A stretch of DNA of 64,000 nucleotides from Enterobacter sp. Bisph1. GTDB taxonomy: Bacteria > Pseudomonadota > Gammaproteobacteria > Enterobacterales > Enterobacteriaceae. Position numbers and translations under genes: made by a program. Each line of letters starts with the position of its first letter. Position 1 is the first letter of the stretch. Below are positions 11,848 through 21,060 of this stretch, piece by piece. The stretch lies in assembly GCF_000814905.1 (NCBI RefSeq), contig NZ_JXAG01000031.1, forward strand, positions 1-64,000, given 5' to 3'. The notes under the pieces were generated by a model. That model did not search any database. It saw only the letters and a list, made by a program, of their open reading frames with translations, and had not been told where the DNA came from.

Positions 11848-12759
11848 TTAAATCCCCGCCCCCTGCGAATAACTCTCTTCGCCAAATACGCCCGTAGAAA
11901 GGTAGCGATCGCCGCGATCGCAAATAATCGCCACGATCACCGCACCGGGCTGCGCTTTCGCCACCCGTAACGCGCCGGCAACCGCACCGCCGGAGCTGAC
12001 GCCGCAAAAGATCCCCTCCTGCACCGCCAGCGCACGCATGGTATTTTCCGCTTCGCGCTGGTGGATATCCAGTACCTGATCCACCAGCGCGGCGTTAAAG
12101 ATGCCCGGCATATACTCAGCGGGCCAGCGGCGAATACCGGGAATACTGCTGCCCTCTTCCGGCTGCAGGCCGACGATGGTCACGTTTGATGCTTGCTCAC
12201 GGAGAAAACGCGAGACGCCGGTAATGGTGCCGGTGGTGCCCATGCTGGAGACAAAGTGGGTCATGCGCCCGGCACTCTGCCGCCAGATTTCCGGGCCAGT
12301 GGTGGTGTAATGTGCGTAGGGATTATCCGGGTTATTGAACTGATCCAACAGCTTGCCTTCACCGCGCTCGGCCATCGCCTGGGCTAAATCCCGCGCGCCT
12401 TCCATCCCCTGCTCTTTACTGACCAGAATTAGCTCGGCACCGTAGGCGCGCATGGCGGCCCGGCGCTCCTGGCTCATATTGTCCGGCATCAGTAACTTCA
12501 TGCGATAGCCTTTCAGCGCGGCGATCATCGCCAGCGCGATGCCGGTATTGCCGCTGGTGGCTTCAATCAGCACGTCGCCGGGTTTGATCTCACCGCGTTT
12601 TTCCGCCTGCACAATCATTGATAACGCGGCGCGGTCTTTTACCGAGCCAGCCGGATTATTGCCTTCCAGTTTGACCCAGATTTCACTGCCGTTATCCGGC
12701 GTCAGGCGTTGCAATTTGACCAGCGGCGTATTGCCAATGGTTTGTTCTAATGTGTTCAC
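11848..12759 (-). CDS. cysM: Cysteine synthase B CysM
   Basis: O-acetylserine sulfhydrylase B, 303 residues, PLP-dependent. It can use thiosulfate to form S-sulfocysteine, which fits its place behind the thiosulfate transporter. PLP-lysine Lys41 is in NPAGSVKDRAA; TSGNTG and MGTTGTITG loops are intact. The start is GTG at 12759 (MNTLEQTIGNTPLV), giving the E. coli length; the open frame extends 73 codons further upstream without homology. A terminator-like hairpin lies only ~15 bases before the start. Confidence 0.95.
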   Translation of the reverse strand: MNTLEQTIGNTPLVKLQRLTPDNGSEIWVKLEGNNPAGSVKDRAALSMIVQAEKRGEIKPGDVLIEATSGNTGIALAMIAALKGYRMKLLMPDNMSQERRAAMRAYGAELILVSKEQGMEGARDLAQAMAERGEGKLLDQFNNPDNPYAHYTTTGPEIWRQSAGRMTHFVSSMGTTGTITGVSRFLREQASNVTIVGLQPEEGSSIPGIRRWPAEYMPGIFNAALVDQVLDIHQREAENTMRALAVQEGIFCGVSSGGAVAGALRVAKAQPGAVIVAIICDRGDRYLSTGVFGEESYSQGAGI

Positions 12760-12773
12760 GATCGCTGTCCAAT

Positions 12774-12803
12774 AAAAAACCCGGTCGCACGTTGCATACC
12801 GGG
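12774..12803 (-). terminator. Terminator-like hairpin between cysA and cysM
   Basis: On the minus strand CCCGGT-N12-ACCGGG is followed by T6, directly before the cysM ribosome binding site. It could attenuate read-through from cysPUWA into cysM. Confidence 0.6.
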
Positions 12804-12859
12804 CTTGAGAGCCGGATAAGCCTAAAGCTATCCAGCAGAAACCACGTCTGTTTAACCTA

Positions 12860-13954
12860 TCAGGCAGATTCTGCCAGAGCAAGTTCCGCGCGGCCTTCGA
12901 TGCGCTCATTGCCGTGATACAAGCGGGCATGCTGCAAACCGACAAACAGGCGTTCGCCGCGTTGAGGTGCCGGATCATCGCGCATCACCACCGTTAACGG
13001 TTCTGTGTACCAGCCCAGCGGCTGCACCACCAGTTGGGTGTAATGGCCTTTCGGGCTGGCTTCCAGCACCTGCACCGGCAGCGGCGAGTCAAGGCTGGTA
13101 CGTCGGCTCACGTCCACTTCCCACGGTCGCAGGAACAGATCGACATCACCCTGGTAAGAGGGCGTATAACCAAGCGGCCAGCGATGCGCGCCAACGTGGA
13201 ACTGCCCGCCGCGCACGGTGCCTTTCAGGCGGTTCACTTCGCCCATAAACTCCAGTACAAAGCGCGTTGCCGGTTCGCGCCACACCTGATCCGGCGCATC
13301 CGCCTGTTCGATATTGCCCTGGCTCATCACCACCACGCGATCGGCGACTTCCGTCGCTTCTTCCTGATCGTGGGTGACGAACACGCTGGTAAACTTCAAC
13401 TCTTCATGTAACTGACGCAGCCAGCGGCGCAACTCTTTGCGCACCTGCGCATCCAGCGCGCCAAAGGGTTCGTCGAGCAGCAAAATTTGTGGTTCCACCG
13501 CCAGCGCACGGGCCAGCGCCACACGCTGTTTCTGACCGCCGGAGAGTTGCGCCGGGAAACGATCCGCCAGATGGGCCAGTTGCACCATCTCGAGAAGTTG
13601 CATCACTTTTGCTTTGATCGCCGCTGCATTCGGGCGTTCACGGCGCGGCAGCACCGTCAGGCCGAAAGCAATATTGTCGAATACCGTCATATGGCGGAAC
13701 AGGGCGTAATGCTGGAATACAAAACCGACGCGACGTTCGCGGGCATGCAGACGGCTGACATCGGTGCCGTGAAAGCGAATACGCCCGCTGCTCTGATGCT
13801 CCAGACCGGCAATAATACGCAGCAGAGTTGTTTTACCGGAGCCGGAGGGCCCCAGCAGCGCAACCATCTGGCCGGAAGGGATATCCAGTGAGATATCGTT
13901 CAGCACCTGGGTGCGACCAAAAGATTTCTTAATATTGGCAATCTCAATGCTCAT
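12860..13954 (-). CDS. cysA: Sulfate/thiosulfate ABC transporter ATP-binding protein CysA
   Basis: ATPase subunit, 364 residues, of the sulfate/thiosulfate importer. Walker [13 protein letters not shown] signature [15 protein letters not shown], Walker B ILLLDEP and the H-loop VTHDQEEA are intact. The C-terminal ~110 residues form the TOBE-like regulatory domain. It overlaps cysW by 11 bases in the cysP-U-W-A order, implying translational coupling. Confidence 0.97.
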   Translation of the reverse strand: MSIEIANIKKSFGRTQVLNDISLDIPSGQMVALLGPSGSGKTTLLRIIAGLEHQSSGRIRFHGTDVSRLHARERRVGFVFQHYALFRHMTVFDNIAFGLTVLPRRERPNAAAIKAKVMQLLEMVQLAHLADRFPAQLSGGQKQRVALARALAVEPQILLLDEPFGALDAQVRKELRRWLRQLHEELKFTSVFVTHDQEEATEVADRVVVMSQGNIEQADAPDQVWREPATRFVLEFMGEVNRLKGTVRGGQFHVGAHRWPLGYTPSYQGDVDLFLRPWEVDVSRRTSLDSPLPVQVLEASPKGHYTQLVVQPLGWYTEPLTVVMRDDPAPQRGERLFVGLQHARLYHGNERIEGRAELALAESA

Positions 13955-14819
13955 GATTTCCCTCCTGTTGCTGGCGTTTTTCTTGATTATTCAAACGCCA
14001 CTGCAACGCACTCTTTAAAAACAGCGTCAAAATAGCCATTAAGGTCAGCAGGGCCGCGGCGGTAAACGAACCCACCGTATTGTAATCCTGCTCCAGTAAT
14101 TCAATTTGCAACGGCAGCGACAGGGTTTCGCCGCGAATCGAGCCGGAGACCACCGACACCGCGCCAAACTCGCCAATCGCGCGCGCGTTGGTGAGCACCA
14201 CGCCGTAAAGCAGCGCCCAGCGAATATTGGGTAGCGTGACGCACTTAAACATCTGCCAGCCCGACGCGCCCAGCAGGATCGCGGCTTCATCTTCATGGCT
14301 GCCCTGGCTTAACATCACCGGCACCAGTTCACGCACCACAAAGGGACAGGTGACAAACACGGTGACCAGCACCATGCCCGGCCAGGCAAACATAATTTGC
14401 AGGTTATTAGTATCCAGCCAGCCGCCCAGCGAGCCGTTGGAGCCGTAAAACAGCAGGTAGACCAGACCGGCGACCACCGGCGAAACCGCAAACGGAATGT
14501 CCAGCAGCGTCAACAGTAGCTGGCGGCCGGGGAAGTTAAAACGTGTTACCAGCCAGGCCAGCAGCGTGCCAAACACCAGATTGACCGGCGCCGAGATCAG
14601 CGCAATCAGCACCGTCAGCCAGATAGCGTGCAGCATGTCGGCATCGGCGAGATTTTGCAGCACCGGCAACAGCCCCTTGCTAAAGGCCTGCACAAAGATG
14701 TAGATCATCGGCACCAGCAGGATAAACGCCGAAACGACGACGCCCGTGCCGATAAGAAACCATTTGCCCCAGTTCACCTGCGGCTTGTCATAGCGTTTCA
14801 ATTCAGTAAGTTCCGCCAT
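13944..14819 (-). CDS. cysW: Sulfate/thiosulfate ABC transporter permease CysW
   Basis: A 291-residue inner-membrane permease with about six helices and the cytoplasmic EAA loop ([22 protein letters not shown]), which contacts CysA. It pairs with CysU to form the channel. Its start codon overlaps the cysU stop by one base and its 3' end overlaps cysA, as expected in a tight operon. Confidence 0.96.
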   Translation of the reverse strand: MAELTELKRYDKPQVNWGKWFLIGTGVVVSAFILLVPMIYIFVQAFSKGLLPVLQNLADADMLHAIWLTVLIALISAPVNLVFGTLLAWLVTRFNFPGRQLLLTLLDIPFAVSPVVAGLVYLLFYGSNGSLGGWLDTNNLQIMFAWPGMVLVTVFVTCPFVVRELVPVMLSQGSHEDEAAILLGASGWQMFKCVTLPNIRWALLYGVVLTNARAIGEFGAVSVVSGSIRGETLSLPLQIELLEQDYNTVGSFTAAALLTLMAILTLFLKSALQWRLNNQEKRQQQEGNHEH

Positions 14820-15649
14820 TAGTGACCTACCACACGTTGACCAAAGCGACTTTGCAGGGTGTTAATGGAAAACAGCAACAGCAGAGAGGCCGCGAGGATC
14901 ACCGAGGCGATCGCGCTTGCCGCCGGGTAATCAAACTCCTGCAGTCGCACAAAAATCATCAACGAAGTGACTTCGGTTTTCCAGGCGATGTTCCCGGCGA
15001 TAAAGATCACCGCACCAAATTCGCCCAGGCTGCGGGTGAACGATAGTGCCACGCCCGCCATCAGCGCCGGAGAGAGTTCCGGTAGCACCACTTTGCGAAA
15101 GCTTTGCCAGCGCGTCGCGCCAAGGGTTTCCGCCGCCTCTTCATACTCCGGCCCTAACTCTTCCAGTACCGGCTGGATGGTCCGCACGACAAACGGAATA
15201 CTGGTAAAGGCCATTGCCACTGCAATGCCAAGCCAGGTATAGGTCACTTTGATATCAAACTTCGCCAGCCATTCGCCGTAAAAACCGTTAACGGAAAAGA
15301 GCGAGGCCAGCGTAAGACCCGCCACCGCCGTCGGCAGCGCAAAGGGCAAATCCATTAGCGCATCCAGTAGCGTGCGGCCCGGGAAACGGTAGCGTGTCAA
15401 AATCCACGCCATCAGCAGGCCGAATACGCCATTAAAAATGGAGGCGACAAAGGCCGCGAGCAGCGTGACTTTATAGGCCGCCACTACCTGCGGATTGCTA
15501 ATCACTTCCCAGTACTGCGACCAGCTCATCTGGGCGAGCTGCATCACCAGCGCGCTCAGCGGCAGCAGTAATATCAGGCAAACAAAAAACAGGCTGCTGC
15601 CGAGGCTTAAACCAAAACCGGGCAGCACGCGTTTTGACGCAGCAAACAT
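14819..15649 (-). CDS. cysU: Sulfate/thiosulfate ABC transporter permease CysU (CysT)
   Basis: A 276-residue permease, partner of CysW. The EAA loop EYEEAAETLGATRWQSF and several hydrophobic helices are clear. I chose ATG at 15649, overlapping the cysP stop in a TGATG junction. A GTG one codon earlier would also be in frame. The sequence is nearly colinear with E. coli CysT. Confidence 0.95.
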   Translation of the reverse strand: MFAASKRVLPGFGLSLGSSLFFVCLILLLPLSALVMQLAQMSWSQYWEVISNPQVVAAYKVTLLAAFVASIFNGVFGLLMAWILTRYRFPGRTLLDALMDLPFALPTAVAGLTLASLFSVNGFYGEWLAKFDIKVTYTWLGIAVAMAFTSIPFVVRTIQPVLEELGPEYEEAAETLGATRWQSFRKVVLPELSPALMAGVALSFTRSLGEFGAVIFIAGNIAWKTEVTSLMIFVRLQEFDYPAASAIASVILAASLLLLFSINTLQSRFGQRVVGH

Positions 15650-16662
15650 CACTTCCGCCCCGCCGCTAACAGTTTGTCTAACTCGCCGCCGCTGCTAAAG
15701 TGCGTTTTCATCACCTCCGGCCAGCTGCCAAACTTCTCTTCCACGCGGAACAGGTCGGTCTGCGGAAATTTATCTTTCAGCTTGTCCATCAGTTCTGGGT
15801 TGTTTACGCGATAGTAGTAATCGGTAATGATCGTTTGCGCCTGCGGGCTATAGAGATAATTCAAATAGGCTTTCGCCGCTTTCTCGCTGCCGTTGGCGGC
15901 AACGTTTTTATCCACCCACGCCACCGGGAATTCAGCCAGGATGTTGGTCTTTGGAATCACCACCTCAAAACCCTGATCAGCGTACTGCTTGCTGATGTTA
16001 TTCACTTCTGACTCAAAGCTAATCAGTACGTCGCCCAGCCCGCGTTCGGCAAAGGTGGTGGTTGCGCCGCGTCCGCCGGTATCAAATACTTCGACGTTTT
16101 TCAGAAACTGCGTCATAAAGGCTTCGGTTTTGGCTTTATCGCCGCCGTCCGCCTTGTCCGCCGCGCCCCATGCCGCCAGGTAGGTATAGCGCGCATTACC
16201 GGAGGTTTTTGGATTCGGGAAAACCAGCTTCACATCAGAACGCACAAGGTCGCTCCAGTCGTGAATATTTTTCGGGTTTCCTTTACGCACCAAAAAACCC
16301 ATCGTCGAGTAGAACGGCGAGCTGTTATTGGGTAAGCGGCTCTGCCAGTTCGCCGGGATCAGCTTGCCTTTGTCATGCAGGATCTGCACATCGGTAATCT
16401 GGTTATAGGTGACGACATCCGCTTTCAAACCCTGCAAAATTGCCAGCGCCTGCTTGGATGATCCGGCATGAGACTGCTTAATCGTCAATTTGTCGCCGTT
16501 GTTCTCTTGCGCCCACTGCTGTTCAAACGGCGGGTTAAGGGCGGCAAACAGTTCGCGGGAAACATCATAGGAGCTGTTCAGCAGCTCGGTCGCCTGTGCC
16601 TGCGCCATGAGCAGTAAACCCGCCAGCGCCAGCGATGCTTTGTTCAGTACAGTAACGGCCAT
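15649..16662 (-). CDS. cysP: Thiosulfate-binding protein CysP
   Basis: Periplasmic solute-binding protein, 337 residues, that delivers thiosulfate (and sulfate) to CysUWA. A signal peptide ends near [22 protein letters not shown]; mature conserved segments include [34 protein letters not shown] and [18 protein letters not shown]. It is the first gene of the operon. The upstream region should carry CysB-dependent control. Confidence 0.96.
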   Translation of the reverse strand: MAVTVLNKASLALAGLLLMAQAQATELLNSSYDVSRELFAALNPPFEQQWAQENNGDKLTIKQSHAGSSKQALAILQGLKADVVTYNQITDVQILHDKGKLIPANWQSRLPNNSSPFYSTMGFLVRKGNPKNIHDWSDLVRSDVKLVFPNPKTSGNARYTYLAAWGAADKADGGDKAKTEAFMTQFLKNVEVFDTGGRGATTTFAERGLGDVLISFESEVNNISKQYADQGFEVVIPKTNILAEFPVAWVDKNVAANGSEKAAKAYLNYLYSPQAQTIITDYYYRVNNPELMDKLKDKFPQTDLFRVEEKFGSWPEVMKTHFSSGGELDKLLAAGRK

Positions 16663-17229
16663 TGCGCGCCCTTATTTATGTGATGACTATCTTATGAACA
16701 TAATATTTATAACGCTCTGGTTAGGCGTACAGGTTTTATATACCGTTTGGTGATTTGGAAGCAGAAAAGGGAATAAGACTGCGGCCCGGTGGCAGGTTGA
16801 TGGCCTGTCGCGAGTACAAAGCCTGTGATGTACCATCGTAAGAGACGGATGCAGGCTTTCGCCAGGGATGAAATGCCGCTGACGTTCTCCCGGTCGTCGG
16901 TAAGATTCTCGTCATTGATATGGGCAGGGCTTTCGTTAGCACAACAGTTGCGTCGTCTATCTCCGAGCCAGGGATGTTCAAGCCTTACAGCAATGCTGTC
17001 GGTAAGTTAGCCGGGCATAAAGGCTAGTGTGAATGAATATTCGTTACTCTTATTTTGGCTATTAACTATCAGTCTGTTTTTCTGGCTATGATGTCTCCTC
17101 ATAATTTTTCTATGAGTCAGCAGCCGACTGTGATAACGAATAGTGATTATTACCTATTTAATGCTCTGCTCTGATCATTAAACCAGATTGCTTAACGACA
17201 GCTGCTGATGTTATTCCTTTGCGGTTAAT
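16663..17229. other. Gene-free region upstream of cysP, possible gene remnant
   Basis: The first ~100 bases are AT-rich and must contain the cysP promoter; CysB control is expected but I could not define a site. Bases ~16760-17025 have GC-rich, coding-like composition, with short open stretches in several frames broken by stops. Examples are a plus-strand frame ending ...KPYSNAVGKLAGHKG at ~17021 and an 81-codon minus-strand frame at 16736-16981. I recognise no protein. E. coli has ucpA here, and this may be a decayed gene. From ~17030 the DNA turns AT-rich. Confidence 0.35.
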
Positions 17230-17985
17230 TTAATTAACCTTAATAAAGATATTATAAAGAGGAGCGATTAAATAATCCTCCTGATAGGGTTCAGCAATAT
17301 CGAAGTTTTCGGCAAGGGTTAATAACAAACTTGTCCAGTGCAATCTTTCCGGATGGACAATATAGTAAATACCTTTATTGACATCAAAGAAAAACAGGCG
17401 CTTATTGAAATGCAAGAGTACCGAAGCATGCTCCATCTTTTCACTGGTAACAGGAAGCTTAAGCGCCGTCGATAAAATAAGAGCACTATTACTGTAAATG
17501 AGTTTGTTATTAAACATACCCTCTGCTATTTCTGCCACCCGCTGCGGGTTTACACCGGTATAATGTAACCGGGAAGCAGGTTTCTTTAACCTTTTTTTAC
17601 AATTACGCTGTAAGCGCTCTTCCTGTTGATTGAGTAGCTTGACAAGCTTTTGTGCTCCCAACTGCTTCACAAAGCCATTATCAAATGAATATTGTAAGTT
17701 GGCGCAAAATTCGTAGAATTCTAATTTAAACTTCGTCGGGGTCAATTCTGTAGGTTTTTTCGTTTTTACACAATATGGAAGTTTATGTGTCCTGACCTTC
17801 TTTAATGATTGTGTAGCCCAAAAAAGCGCTGCACCAAAACAGATACCCTCAGAAGCGTTTTCGAACAAGAAACGATCATACCCCACCGTTGGCGCACAGA
17901 TCTCCTTATCATCCAGCGCTCTTTTTATCAAGCCCTTACCCTGGCCCACAACCGTATTCGAGGAAATGGATGGATGTCCTTTCAT
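17230..17985 (-). CDS. Putative C58 (YopT/AvrPphB)-like cysteine protease, array copy 1
   Basis: A 251-residue protein, one of four diverged tandem paralogues; no family match was recognised by sequence alone. Candidate catalytic residues are Cys49 (GICFGAALFW), His186 (MEHASVLL) and Asp201 (FFFDVNKG). The His-Asp distance is 15 residues. This order and spacing fit YopT/AvrPphB-type papain-fold proteases. A second invariant Cys is at 30 (KEIC). Middle sequence has LNQQEERL and LILSTAL motifs shared with the others. No signal peptide or membrane helix. GAGGAG lies 7 bases before ATG. AT-rich relative to the flanks; it is the last gene of the array. Protease activity is an inference. Confidence 0.7.
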   Translation of the reverse strand: MKGHPSISSNTVVGQGKGLIKRALDDKEICAPTVGYDRFLFENASEGICFGAALFWATQSLKKVRTHKLPYCVKTKKPTELTPTKFKLEFYEFCANLQYSFDNGFVKQLGAQKLVKLLNQQEERLQRNCKKRLKKPASRLHYTGVNPQRVAEIAEGMFNNKLIYSNSALILSTALKLPVTSEKMEHASVLLHFNKRLFFFDVNKGIYYIVHPERLHWTSLLLTLAENFDIAEPYQEDYLIAPLYNIFIKVN

Positions 17986-18369
17986 TTGAGCACTCCTCTA
18001 TTTAGAAATATCCGGAGTGCATATCATTACAAACATCAGCGTAGTGAGTCATATGATTAAAAATGAAAAACAGTCATTAGTAATGAAAATCATCCTTCAC
18101 ATTAAACAAAACAAAATAAATCTGAAACTAATTCGAATCTAATCTACTGTTATTTAACCGAGCATAGCGAATTAGCACTGACACTCTCGATAAACATATC
18201 AACATCGGGGTTAAGGATGCACACATTACTCCTCAGATTTATACCCCCTATTCTTTAACAATAGTTAAAGCAAACGTGTCCAGTATAATAATTCTCATTT
18301 ACCCATAAATTGCCATGAAAATAATAAAAAATCCTCATCCCTGCAAAAATTATTAAGTTATAAAAAAGA
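17986..18369. other. AT-rich spacer between array copies 1 and 2
   Basis: No convincing gene. It contains the promoter-like motif of copy 1 (18044-18057). The stretch around 18205-18225 (CATCGGGGTTAAGGATG) weakly resembles 19199-19215 in the next spacer (TATCAGGGTTAAGATAT), consistent with spacers copied along with the genes. Confidence 0.4.
18034..18057 (-). promoter_or_regulatory. Shared upstream motif of array copy 1
   Basis: On the coding strand ATCATATGACTCAC starts 72 nt before the start codon. Eighteen bases after its first hexamer comes TTTGTA. The same layout occurs upstream of copies 3 and 4, so this may be a -35/-10 pair or an operator overlapping -35. Confidence 0.4.
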
Positions 18370-19119
18370 CTATTTCGAGAGGGTAACAAAGATACTGGAG
18401 TGGGTGTCCAGGACATATTTCTGCATCAATTCGTCACTCATTCCAGACCCTTCCGTTATGGTAGTAAGAAAACTTAACCAGTGTAATTTATGAGGATTAA
18501 AAATATGATAAATACCTTTATTAGCATCAAAGAAAAATAACTTCCCGTTATAATTAATCAGTGCAGTAGTGTGGAAGTAACGCTCTTTCTCTGAACTATC
18601 CTCCACAGAAGTCGATAACAACATAGCAGTATTTTTATATCCAGTATAATTCAACAGCATGGACTGGAGAATATCCTGAGCCATTCTATCATCAACAATC
18701 CAGGAATAGTGTAAAACTGAAGATGTGCTTTTCGCTGAGTAAGATAAAAATTTTTCCTGCGCATTTATACTTTGGACTACGGCAGCTAGCGACTTTGTTT
18801 TTACTACAATCTCAGTGTATGCTTTTTGTACATAAGCACTAAAATAAAAAAAATTATCGTCAAACTTGCCGAGATCATAGAACCGCACTCCTGTCTGCCC
18901 GACATTAAATGGCAATGGATTTTCTTTGATATCCCTCAATGAATGAGACACCCAACATAGTGCTGTACCGAAGCAGAGTCCCGGCAGATTATAACGATCG
19001 CAATAGGCGTGATAATTCTCCATTGAGACACATAACTCTTCGCTATCCAGTGCTCTTCTAATGAAGATACGTCCATTTGTTGCAAACTCATACTCACTAA
19101 GTGATTGAAAATAATTCAT
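18370..19119 (-). CDS. Putative C58 (YopT/AvrPphB)-like cysteine protease, array copy 2
   Basis: A 249-residue paralogue of its neighbours and the most diverged in the middle third. Candidate triad: Cys49 (GLCFGTALCW), His183 (YFHTTALI) and Asp198 (FFFDANKG), again 15 residues between His and Asp. The second invariant Cys is at 30 (EELC); NAQEKFL, LHY, LLSTSVE and LHWLSFL motifs are shared. No export signal or membrane segment. AGAGGG precedes ATG. Unlike the other three it lacks the shared motif ~71 nt upstream. Function is inferred from motif layout only; no substrate can be proposed. Confidence 0.7.
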   Translation of the reverse strand: MNYFQSLSEYEFATNGRIFIRRALDSEELCVSMENYHAYCDRYNLPGLCFGTALCWVSHSLRDIKENPLPFNVGQTGVRFYDLGKFDDNFFYFSAYVQKAYTEIVVKTKSLAAVVQSINAQEKFLSYSAKSTSSVLHYSWIVDDRMAQDILQSMLLNYTGYKNTAMLLSTSVEDSSEKERYFHTTALINYNGKLFFFDANKGIYHIFNPHKLHWLSFLTTITEGSGMSDELMQKYVLDTHSSIFVTLSK

Positions 19120-19302
19120 AAAAATCCCTCTTTCGATTATTACTCACTGTACTCATCCGTGAGGGGGAGCGGCCATATTACTAACCGATATTAAAAGCAG
19201 TATCAGGGTTAAGATATTGTGCAGACAGCGTATAAACGATATTAGAAGCTATTATTTGCTCACTTTAGGCTGCAATATAAATGTTATGACTATTGCGATC
19301 GG

Positions 19303-20070
19303 CTAGCCAACGATTTTGGCAAAGATATTGCAATTATCATCTATTCCATAATGGTTATCTTTCAACTCATTAAGTCCAAGTGTTGTTGTTAAGGTGGACA
19401 ATAAACTTGTCCAGTGCAAGGTTTGCTTTCCGGAGATAAAATAAATACCTTTATTAGCATCAAAGAAAAAAAGACGCCCTTTATAATTCATCAGTACCGT
19501 TGAGTGCCGCCAGGGTCCCCTCCTTATACTGTATTCCAGAGAAGTTGATAAAATAATGGCAGTATTTTGGTAGCTTTCATTTTTTAAAAGGATACGCTGT
19601 GCTATTTCTACCGCGTTAACACGATTAACAGATGAATAATGCAATCTCGGTTGTTTCTCTTTTAAAGAAGCAAATAAAAATTCTTCCTGCGCATTGAGGT
19701 TATTTACTATTAACTCCATGGACAGTGTTTTAATATAAAGATGCTCATATGCCATTTGTAAACCATGGCTGAAATCATAAAATTTAACGTCCATTTTTTT
19801 GAGCATATCAGGCCCCTGCCCGTCATTACTAACGTAAAGTGGCGATGCATTTTCCCTGATTTTTTTAAATGAATCAGAAATCCAATAAAGCGCGGCTCCG
19901 AAGCATATCCCTCCCTTGTTACGTTGAATAAAAGGAAAATAGCCCTCCGTCGAAGAACATATATCTTCGCTTACCAGCGCTCTTTTGAAAAAAAGCTGTC
20001 CAGTGTTATCGAATTCAACGGCACTTACCGATGGGGCCTCGGTAGCACTTTCATCTGGTTTTTTTTGCAT
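19303..20070 (-). CDS. Putative C58 (YopT/AvrPphB)-like cysteine protease, array copy 3
   Basis: A 255-residue paralogue with an N-terminal extension of about 7 residues over the others; its first ~25 residues are polar and Ser/Thr/Glu-rich, like many type III secretion leaders, though that is only suggestive. Candidate triad: Cys56 (GICFGAALYW), His189 (WRHSTVLM) and Asp204 (FFFDANKGIYFI). The second invariant Cys is Cys38. YQNTAIILSTSLE and LHWTSLLSTL are shared with the array. AAAGGA precedes ATG; the shared promoter-like motif starts 71 nt upstream. Confidence 0.7.
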   Translation of the reverse strand: MQKKPDESATEAPSVSAVEFDNTGQLFFKRALVSEDICSSTEGYFPFIQRNKGGICFGAALYWISDSFKKIRENASPLYVSNDGQGPDMLKKMDVKFYDFSHGLQMAYEHLYIKTLSMELIVNNLNAQEEFLFASLKEKQPRLHYSSVNRVNAVEIAQRILLKNESYQNTAIILSTSLEYSIRRGPWRHSTVLMNYKGRLFFFDANKGIYFISGKQTLHWTSLLSTLTTTLGLNELKDNHYGIDDNCNIFAKIVG

Positions 20071-20117
20071 TTATATATTCCTTTATCATTCAAAATAGCA
20101 TTGCCGTTTTCTATATA

Positions 20118-20141
20118 GACAAATACAGGGAGTTATGTGAA
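20118..20141 (-). promoter_or_regulatory. Shared upstream motif of array copy 3
   Basis: Coding-strand TTCACATAACTCCC begins 71 nt before the start codon, and TATATA follows 18 bases after TTCACA, giving a plausible sigma-70 promoter. The motif matches copy 4 at 11 of 14 positions at the identical distance. Confidence 0.5.
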
Positions 20142-20269
20142 TAAATATGAAATCAACAACTTTCAGAAACGCATTGCGATGACAAAAAATCAGGTAAGTC
20201 ACCTTATGGTATTTATTACACTTTATCGTTCATAAATATTTTATTTATTACGATGAACATACTATGCTG

Positions 20270-21013
20270 CTAAGCGGTGATTCTAATAAAAATATTACTT
20301 TCATCATCTAATTGATACTTATTATCTTCTGAATCACCGATCCCCATATTTTTTGCTATCGTTAAAACCAGACTTGACCAGTGTAAATTTTCAGGCTCCG
20401 CAATATAATAAACCCCACAGTTGACATCAAAGAAGTAGAGATCGTTAGCGTAATATAAAAGCACCGACACATGTCCTTTATTCCCCCTCGCCGTCATTTT
20501 TTCTAATGATGTTGACAATATAATAGCACTATTTTGGTAGCGAATATTTTTTAAAAGCATCTGTTCTACTACTTCAATAGTTCTGTCTACCATAACACGT
20601 TTGTAACGTAGCAACGGTTCTGATTTTTTTAAATATTTGTATAACCTTCTCTCCTGGTCATTTAATAAATTTATTACTGCATCAACACTTTTTTCTTTAT
20701 CAAAAATGAAAACATAAGCATCCTGGAGATTCAGACTTAAATTGTAAAAATCGGTGCTGATAGTGTTCCCAACATACTTTCCTGATGCACTCTTTTGCAC
20801 TTTAAATGGCAAAGCCGATTTGCGGCTTTTTTTTAACACATTAGAGACCCAATAAAGCGATGCCCCAAAGCAACCGCCTCCTCCTGACTGTCTAAAATAA
20901 GGTACATAACCCAGAGTGGGTGAACATATTTCATTTTGCCCTAACGCGCGTTTTGTCAATATTCGATCTATCTTATTTAATTGACGACCGCAGCTCGATA
21001 AAAACTTAAACAT
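20270..21013 (-). CDS. Putative C58 (YopT/AvrPphB)-like cysteine protease, array copy 4
   Basis: A 247-residue paralogue and the first gene of the array in the direction of transcription. Candidate triad: Cys48 (GGCFGASLYW), His181 (KGHVSVLL) and Asp196 (YFFDVNCG), again 15 residues between His and Asp. The glycine run GGGG precedes the Cys. The second invariant Cys is Cys30 (NEIC). It has LLNDQERRL, YQNSAIILSTSLE and LHWSSLVLTIA as in the others. The FFDxN motif is followed by Cys-Gly instead of Lys-Gly, the only copy with that change. AAAGG lies ~10 bases before ATG; the shared motif starts 71 nt upstream. Confidence 0.7.
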   Translation of the reverse strand: MFKFLSSCGRQLNKIDRILTKRALGQNEICSPTLGYVPYFRQSGGGGCFGASLYWVSNVLKKSRKSALPFKVQKSASGKYVGNTISTDFYNLSLNLQDAYVFIFDKEKSVDAVINLLNDQERRLYKYLKKSEPLLRYKRVMVDRTIEVVEQMLLKNIRYQNSAIILSTSLEKMTARGNKGHVSVLLYYANDLYFFDVNCGVYYIAEPENLHWSSLVLTIAKNMGIGDSEDNKYQLDDESNIFIRITA

Positions 21014-21060
21014 GAATGTAAACCTTTATTAAATAAAAGAGTTAGATTATTTTTTACAGA

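Noticed and set aside
17230-21013. Array proteins as NlpC/P60 peptidoglycan hydrolases or toxin-immunity pairs
   Set aside because: They lack signal peptides and the NlpC/P60 motifs, and all four genes are paralogues, so no immunity partner is evident.
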